This document shows positions 6,061 through 10,031 of a stretch of 10,031 bases of DNA, piece by piece. The stretch comes from Halobacteriales archaeon QH_10_70_21 (GTDB lineage Archaea; Halobacteriota; Halobacteria; Halobacteriales; Haloarculaceae), in NCBI GenBank assembly GCA_003021325.1, contig PXQM01000184.1, positions 1-10,031 on the forward strand, given 5' to 3'. Position 1 is the stretch's first letter, and every line of letters begins with the position of its first letter. Both the position numbers and the translations under genes were made by a program. The notes below the pieces were generated by a model. That model was given only the letters and a program-made list of their open reading frames with translations. It made no database searches and was not told the origin of the DNA.

Positions 6061-6906
6061 TCAGTCCAAGGGGTCGGTCCGGTCCGCGACCCACGCCTCG
6101 GCGCGGTACTTCCGCTCGGCGATCTCGCCGGCACGGTCGGTCTCGTCGTCGGTCCACCCGCCGTCCTCGGCGCCGGCCCACTCCGCCAGCGTGTCCTCGA
6201 GTTCGGCGACCAGCGAGGAGCGGTGGAGGTCGTAGCCGCCGAAGGCGCCGGCGCCCGTCTCGACGACGTCGTCGTACTCGACGAACTCTTCGGCGCCGCA
6301 GACCCGCGACTCGAAGTCAGCCGGGGAGACGGGGGGGTCCGCGAAGCAGTCGAGGTGGTCCGCCGCGGCGACGTCGAACGACAGCGAGCCGTGCTGGACG
6401 ATGGCGTCGCGGGTCCGGTACTGTGCGTTGCCGGCGATCTTCCGCCCGTCGGGCCCGACGAGGTCGTGGGCGGGGTCGAGTTCACGGAGGTAGCAGGCCG
6501 GCGACCACAGGGCCTCGCGCCGCTCGGCGGCGAAGGAGACGTCGACGCCGAACCGCTCGAAGGCGTCCACGACCGGCTGCAGGAGCTGCCGGTAGCTCTC
6601 GGTGACGTCGCCGGGGAACTCGTCGGCCGGCGCGACGATGGAGTAGGCGATGTCCTCGGCGGAGCCGTGGTAGATGGCGCCGCCACCGGTCGGCCGGCGC
6701 GTGACGGTGATACCCCGCTCCTCGCAGAACGCCCGGTCGACGACGTCGACGTCGTTCCCGTAGCCGAGCGAGAGCGTGGCCGGCACCCATCGGTAGAGCC
6801 GGACGGTCGCCGGACCGCCCGCCGCGACGGTCTCGGCGGCGACCTCGTCGAGCGCCATCGCGACCGCGCCGTCGAGCATCTCCTCGCGAATGAGCCGCCA
6901 GTCCAT
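6061..6906 (-). CDS. Lipoate/biotin protein ligase-family protein (LplA-like)
   Basis: A 281-residue protein of the BPL/LplA fold, which attaches lipoate (or a related cofactor) to a lysine of acyltransferase or glycine-cleavage H proteins. Visible motifs are LYRWVPATLSLGYG (37-50), the cofactor-binding loop RRPTGGGAIYH (70-80) and KIAGNAQ with Lys156 (156-162), then QHGSLSFD (171-178). This order fits the LplA group rather than octanoyltransferase LipB. The C-terminal 40 residues (with E-R-K-Y-R-A-E-A-W) resemble the small accessory domain that completes some archaeal ligases. The start at ATG 6906 (MDWRLIREE) matches haloarchaeal relatives as I recall them; an in-frame ATG at 6933 would add nine residues. 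It begins 37 bases after the exonuclease gene stop, so co-transcription is likely. No damage is seen. Confidence 0.88.
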   Translation of the reverse strand: MDWRLIREEMLDGAVAMALDEVAAETVAAGGPATVRLYRWVPATLSLGYGNDVDVVDRAFCEERGITVTRRPTGGGAIYHGSAEDIAYSIVAPADEFPGDVTESYRQLLQPVVDAFERFGVDVSFAAERREALWSPACYLRELDPAHDLVGPDGRKIAGNAQYRTRDAIVQHGSLSFDVAAADHLDCFADPPVSPADFESRVCGAEEFVEYDDVVETGAGAFGGYDLHRSSLVAELEDTLAEWAGAEDGGWTDDETDRAGEIAERKYRAEAWVADRTDPLD

Positions 6907-6943
6907 GGCGTCGCGTTGCGCCGCCCGCGGCAAAGCGGTTGCG

Positions 6944-7675
6944 CTACGGCAGCAGTTCGCGGTCCAGCCGTTCGACGGCCCCCTCGGCGACCGTCCGCAG
7001 GTTGACCGCGTCCTCGCGGTTGTACGAGATGAGGGTTTCGAGGGCGCCGTCGACGCCTCGCTCGTGTTCGCGCCACAGCCGGACGGCGTCCTGTCCGGAG
7101 ATGTCGGGGCGCTCCCGCTCGACGCCGACCTCGGGTTCGATGGCCTTCAGCCCGCCCGTGAGGCCGACGCGCCGGCAGGGGTACAGCAGGTCGAGGTGGG
7201 GCGCGTCGACCGAGAGGTCGAACGACGCCTCGAGGAAGGGGACGTCGAAGCGGGCGCCGTTGAACGTGACGAGCAGCGGCGCGTCGAGCCGTTCGCGGAG
7301 GTTCTCGCGCGTGAGGTCGTCGCCCCGGACGAGCGTCTCGGTGTCGCCGTCGCGGTGGAAGCTGACGCAGGTGACCCCGTCGCGGTGCTGGCTCAGCCCC
7401 GTCGTCTCGATGTCGAAGAAGCAGGCCTCCTCGCGGAAGTCCTCGTAGAGGCGCCACCGCTCGGCGGACGGCAGCTGCTCGTCGAAGAACCGGGAATCGC
7501 CCCCGTCCAGCCGCGGACGTGCGGCCTCGATGAACGACTCGATGCGGTCGGCGGTCGTCGGCCCGCACAGCGAGGGGTCGAACTCCGCCCAGGTGCGGGC
7601 CCCGCGCTCCCAGAGCCGCCGCTCGGTGGTCTCGCCCACCCCGTCGACGCCGATGTAGGTGTTCTCCAGTCGCAC
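6944..7675 (-). CDS. HhH plus RNase-H-like DEDDy 3'-5' exonuclease-type protein (YprB-like)
   Basis: A 243-residue protein with a GTG start at 7675 (M-R-L-E-N-T-Y-I). Residues 8-32 (IGVDGVGETTERRLWERGARTWAEF) look like a helix-hairpin-helix DNA-binding element. Residues 85-235 form an RNase-H-like exonuclease domain: motif I is FFDIETTGL with Asp88 and Glu90, motif II is TFNGARFDVPFL with Asp144, then Asp162, and motif III is SYNREDAVNL with Tyr218 and Asp222, the DEDDy pattern. All catalytic acids are present, so it is probably an active nuclease on DNA or RNA ends, likely in repair or turnover. Its start lies 25 bases after the DJ-1 gene stop, so the two are likely in one operon. No frame break is seen. 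Confidence 0.87.
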   Translation of the reverse strand: MRLENTYIGVDGVGETTERRLWERGARTWAEFDPSLCGPTTADRIESFIEAARPRLDGGDSRFFDEQLPSAERWRLYEDFREEACFFDIETTGLSQHRDGVTCVSFHRDGDTETLVRGDDLTRENLRERLDAPLLVTFNGARFDVPFLEASFDLSVDAPHLDLLYPCRRVGLTGGLKAIEPEVGVERERPDISGQDAVRLWREHERGVDGALETLISYNREDAVNLRTVAEGAVERLDRELLP

Positions 7676-7700
7676 GACCGGGTCTGAGGTGCGGGGGCTC

Positions 7701-8278
7701 CTAAATCGCTCGCTCGTACTCGAGTTCTCCGGCGATCGCCTCGGCCACGTCGGCCCCGCACTCCCGCTCGACGAGATGCAGCGCCAGGTCGATGCCGGAG
7801 GTGATGCCGCCGGCCGTGAGGACGTCGCCGTCGTCGACGAGGCGCTCCTCGCGGACCTCGGCGTCCGTCGCCCGGAGGTCCGACGCCGCGCCGTGGCGGG
7901 TCGTCGCCGGCCGGCCCGCGAGCAGGCCGGCCTTCGACAGCAGCATCGCGCCCATGCACACCGACGCGACGGTCGTGCCGTCCGCGTGGAGGCGGGCGAC
8001 GGCGTCGGGAATCGCGCCGCGCTCGTACTCGGTCCAGGCGCCCACCGACGAGCGGTCGTTCCAGCCCCCCCCCGGGACGACGAGGAGGTCCGGTCGGCGG
8101 TCGTCGAGGCGACCGTCCGGGAGCAGTCGGGCGCCACGACTCGCCTCGACCACGCCGTCCTCGAGCGTGACGAGCGAGGCGTCGACGTTGCCGCCGAACT
8201 CCGCTCCCGCCTCACCTCGTACGGCCCGAGAGCGTCGAGTTCGTCGAACCCTTCGAACAGGAGGATAGCGACGTTCAT
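7701..8278 (-). pseudogene. DJ-1/PfpI (GATase1-like) family protein, frameshifted after 22 residues
   Basis: The ATG at 8278 gives MNVAILLFEGFDELDALGPYEV, the standard N-terminal strand and conserved Glu region of the DJ-1/PfpI fold. The frame then fails within 8211-8220. The next frame resumes with A-G-A-E-F-G-G-N-V-D-A-S-L-V and runs to TAA at 7701-7703. It carries PDLLVVPGGGW, the nucleophile elbow ASVCMGAML (Cys codon 7958-7956), TRHGAASDL and LTAGGITSGIDLALHLVE. Relatives have a few extra residues such as L-R-N at the break, so a deletion of size 1 mod 3 (perhaps 7 bases) is the simplest cause. Restored length is about 193-195 residues, normal for the family. Members range from glyoxalases and deglycases to isonitrile-hydratase-like enzymes and amidases. 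The substrate here is not known. An internal start at 8153 would give only a partial fold. Confidence 0.83.
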
Positions 8279-8330
8279 GTCGGGCGTTGAACCGCCCCCC
8301 GTATGAGCGTGCGGGTCGCCCGTAACGGAG

Positions 8331-8355
8331 CCAATAAACTATATACCGCTATATC
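8331..8355 (-). promoter_or_regulatory. Paired TATA-like elements upstream of the DJ-1 gene
   Basis: The gap 8279-8437 contains one AT island: on the plus strand CCAATAAACTATATACCGCTATATC. CTATAT occurs twice, at 8339-8344 and 8349-8354, exactly one helical turn apart. Read on the minus strand, the inner TATATAGTTTATT is about 55-65 bases before the DJ-1 ATG at 8278 and could drive the DJ-1/exonuclease/ligase run. The symmetry also allows plus-strand initiation, but no plausible plus-strand gene follows. I see nothing else in this gap. Confidence 0.45.
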
Positions 8356-8437
8356 AAACGGTCGGCGGAGTGACCAGGTACTCGAGAGGGCGTCGGGAGA
8401 CGGCCAGTCGGGCGTTTCGGCGCCGAGCGCCGGGGAA

Positions 8438-9682
8438 TCAGGTCACGTCGGCGTCGACGCCCGTCGTCTCGTGCAATCCCTCGTCGAGGACGGTCCGGAA
8501 CCGCTCGACCGCCTGGTGGACGTCCCCGAAGCCCGTGTAGAGCGGGGACGGACAGACCCGGACGACGTTCGGCGGCCGGTAGTCCACGACCACGTCGCGG
8601 TCCTTCAGGGCGGCGCTGACGCCCTCGGCGTCGGGGTGTTCGACGGCGACGTGGCCGCCGCGGCGCGCCGGGTCCCGCGGGGTGCCGACCGAGCACTCCG
8701 GGAGGCGCTCGTCGACGAGGCCCGTCAGGTAGTCGGTGAGCGCGACCGACTTCTCGCGGATGGCCTCGATGCCGGCCGCCTCGATGACGTCGAGAGCGCC
8801 CTCCAGCGGCGCCAGCGCGAGTACCGGCGGCGTGCCGATCTGGTAGGCGCCGGCGTCCGCCGCGGGCGTGAACTCGAGGCTCATCTCGAACTGTGTCGCC
8901 TTGTCGTGGCCCCACCAGCCGGGCAACGCCGGCCGGCGGTCGAAGTGCCGCTCGCTGACGTACAGCCCTGCGGGAGCGCCGGGGCCAGCGTTGCAGTACT
9001 TGTAGTGGCACCAGACGGCGAAGTCGACGCCCGCGTCCGAGAGCGCGTGGTCGACGACGCCGACCGAGTGCGCCAGGTCGAACCCCGCAAGCGCGCCGTG
9101 GTCGTGGGCTGCCTCGGTTAGCCGCTCGACGTCGAACAGCTGGCCCGACCGGTAGAGTACGGACGGCATGAACAGCAGGTCGACGTCGTCATCGAGCGCG
9201 TCGACGACGTCGTCCTCCGCCACCGTCCGGCCGTCGCGGGACTCGACGACGACGAGGTGCTCGTCGGGGTCCAGACCGCGTCGGCGAAGCTGCGCCCGGA
9301 CCGCGTAGTGGTCCGAGGGGAAGTCGAGTTCGTTGACGAGAACCTTTCCGTCGTCGAGGAACGTATCGACCAGCGCGTGGATGTTGACGGTCGTGGCGTT
9401 GGCGACGACGACCTCGGGGGCGTCGGCGCCGACCACCCCGGCCAGGCGGTCGCCGAGCCGCTCGGCGTAGCCGAACCACGGCGGGTCGCCGTCGGTCCAC
9501 CCCTCGATGGCGAGGGTCCGCCACTCCTCGCGGACCCGCTCGAGCGTCCGGTCGGCGTCCCGCGAAACCGGGCCAAGCGAGTTGCCGTCCATGTAGAGCC
9601 CGGGGACGTCGAACCGGTCGGCGAACCCCGACAGGGGGTCGGCCTCGTCGCGCTCCCGGGCGTACTCGCGGCTCGTGTCCAT
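8438..9682 (-). CDS. kynU: Kynureninase
   Basis: A 414-residue, fold-type-I PLP enzyme that cleaves L-kynurenine to anthranilate and L-alanine in tryptophan breakdown. The start is ATG 9682 (MDTSREYARERD). Hallmarks in order are YMDGNSLGP (30-38), EGWTDGDPPWFGY (60-72), NATTVNIH (95-102, phosphate-binding), NELDFPSDHY (117-126), FMPSVLYRSGQ (171-181), and FDLAHSVG (201-208) with Asp202 for the pyridine nitrogen. WCHYKYCNAGPGA (224-236) has Lys228 as the Schiff-base lysine, and PGWWGH (254-259) and YQIGTPP (280-286) follow. Length and motif set are complete with no frame break. The gene is divergent from an alpha/beta hydrolase 58 bases away, which could be a pathway partner. It is followed on the same strand by the DJ-1 gene after 159 bases. 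Confidence 0.94.
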   Translation of the reverse strand: MDTSREYARERDEADPLSGFADRFDVPGLYMDGNSLGPVSRDADRTLERVREEWRTLAIEGWTDGDPPWFGYAERLGDRLAGVVGADAPEVVVANATTVNIHALVDTFLDDGKVLVNELDFPSDHYAVRAQLRRRGLDPDEHLVVVESRDGRTVAEDDVVDALDDDVDLLFMPSVLYRSGQLFDVERLTEAAHDHGALAGFDLAHSVGVVDHALSDAGVDFAVWCHYKYCNAGPGAPAGLYVSERHFDRRPALPGWWGHDKATQFEMSLEFTPAADAGAYQIGTPPVLALAPLEGALDVIEAAGIEAIREKSVALTDYLTGLVDERLPECSVGTPRDPARRGGHVAVEHPDAEGVSAALKDRDVVVDYRPPNVVRVCPSPLYTGFGDVHQAVERFRTVLDEGLHETTGVDADVT

Positions 9683-9690
9683 ACCCGTGG

Positions 9691-9706
9691 GTGGACCGGG
9701 GTCCAC
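9691..9706. promoter_or_regulatory. Perfect inverted repeat between kynU and the divergent hydrolase
   Basis: GTGGACC-GG-GGTCCAC is a perfect 7-base inverted repeat with a 2-base spacer, 9-24 bases upstream of the kynU start and 35 bases upstream of the hydrolase ATG. The unit GGACCGG recurs at 9733-9739 right before the hydrolase start. The position in a 58-base divergent gap makes it a candidate operator for a dimeric regulator acting on both genes. No clear TATA box is visible in this gap. Confidence 0.45.
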
Positions 9707-9740
9707 AAGTGGCTTCCTCTCGGCCCACCAGCGGACCGGT

Positions 9741-10031
9741 ATGGATTCGGACCTCGAAGGGCTCCTCGCGGAACTGCCCGACGTCCCCCCGTGGCACGCG
9801 CTCTCCGTCGAGAGCGCCAGACGGCTCGAGGACGAGCTGTTCTCGAGCGACCGCGACCACGACTGTACGGTCCTGGAGTTCGGCATCGACGGCCCGGCCG
9901 GCGAGATACCGATGCGAAGCTATCGACCGGCTGAGGGACCGTTACCGACCGTGGTCTTCCTCCACGGCGGCGGCTGGACGCTTGGAACGCTGGATTCCGT
10001 CGAGGGCATCTGCACCGAGCTGGCCGAGCGG
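9741..10031 (+). CDS. Alpha/beta hydrolase (HSL/fold-3 esterase type), N-terminal part
   Basis: ATG at 9741 opens 97 codons that run off the right edge without a stop. After a charged N-terminal cap of about 45 residues comes the start of the hydrolase core: IPMRSYRP (56-63), then PTVVFLHGGGWTLGTLDSVE (69-88), containing the oxyanion-hole motif HGGGW (75-79) of the hormone-sensitive-lipase family. The catalytic Ser-Asp-His triad lies beyond the window. Esterases or lipases acting on short acyl esters are the common members. The divergent position beside kynureninase raises the possibility of a kynurenine formamidase role, since arylformamidases share this fold and an HGG-W motif. That is inference from context. 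Confidence 0.85.
   Translation, partial: MDSDLEGLLAELPDVPPWHALSVESARRLEDELFSSDRDHDCTVLEFGIDGPAGEIPMRSYRPAEGPLPTVVFLHGGGWTLGTLDSVEGICTELAER

Noticed and set aside
5821..7005. Plus-strand 394-codon open frame opposite the ligase gene
   Set aside because: The composition is that of a reverse-strand shadow of the ligase gene (Val/Arg/Asp-rich, no domain), whereas the minus strand has the full LplA motif set.
4812..7568. A 918-codon open frame on the minus strand
   Set aside because: Only its last 369 codons (the M24 gene) are real. The rest is an Arg/Pro/Ser-rich shadow antiparallel in frame to the ligase and exonuclease genes, which have clear motifs in another frame.
8303..9121. Plus-strand open frame beginning just before the CTATAT pair
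   Set aside because: It is almost wholly antisense to kynureninase. The TATA-like site lies inside its first codons rather than upstream, and the product shows no motif.

Overview
The window is very GC-rich, and its predicted proteins are strongly acidic (rich in Asp/Glu, Ala, Gly and Val, poor in Lys). It has short intergenic gaps, TATA-like promoters with short leaders, GTG as well as ATG starts, and a twin-arginine lipoprotein signal. All of this points to a haloarchaeon (class Halobacteria). No CRISPR array, tRNA, rRNA, insertion sequence or transposase is visible. No stretch longer than 300 bases lacks a gene; the longest gap is about 240 bases (703-940).

Left part: at the left edge, on the minus strand, lie the first residues of a probable cobalamin gene (cbiB-like), with a HAD hydrolase directly upstream. 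On the plus strand follow a Tat-exported spondin-domain lipoprotein (941-1842), a five-helix membrane protein fused to a sulfite-oxidase-type molybdopterin domain (1922-3350), and a tight pair made of a winged-helix regulator and a three-helix membrane protein (3501-4079). Two of these genes, the lipoprotein and the molybdoenzyme, are frameshifted as given.

Right part: six genes run on the minus strand. In order of transcription they are kynureninase (9682-8438), a DJ-1/PfpI protein (8278-7701), a HhH plus RNase-H-like exonuclease (7675-6944), a lipoate/biotin ligase-type protein (6906-6061), an M24 'pita-bread' protein (5921-4812) and an inositol-monophosphatase-family protein (4760-4057). 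The last overlaps the 3' end of the convergent membrane gene. Diverging from kynureninase is the start of an alpha/beta hydrolase that runs off the right edge.

Overall theme: most of the window is ordinary haloarchaeal chromosome. What stands out is that five of the ten complete-span genes between 941 and 8278 look damaged by small deletions. Four carry frameshifts (spondin lipoprotein, molybdoenzyme, inositol-phosphatase, DJ-1), and one seems to have lost about 30 residues in frame (M24). Neighbouring kynU, lipoate ligase and exonuclease genes look intact. This is either clustered decay or a sequencing/assembly problem. The most interesting biology is the polytopic molybdoenzyme with an internal twin-arginine motif beside a Met/Asp-repeat lipoprotein, and a HAD hydrolase in a cobalamin setting.
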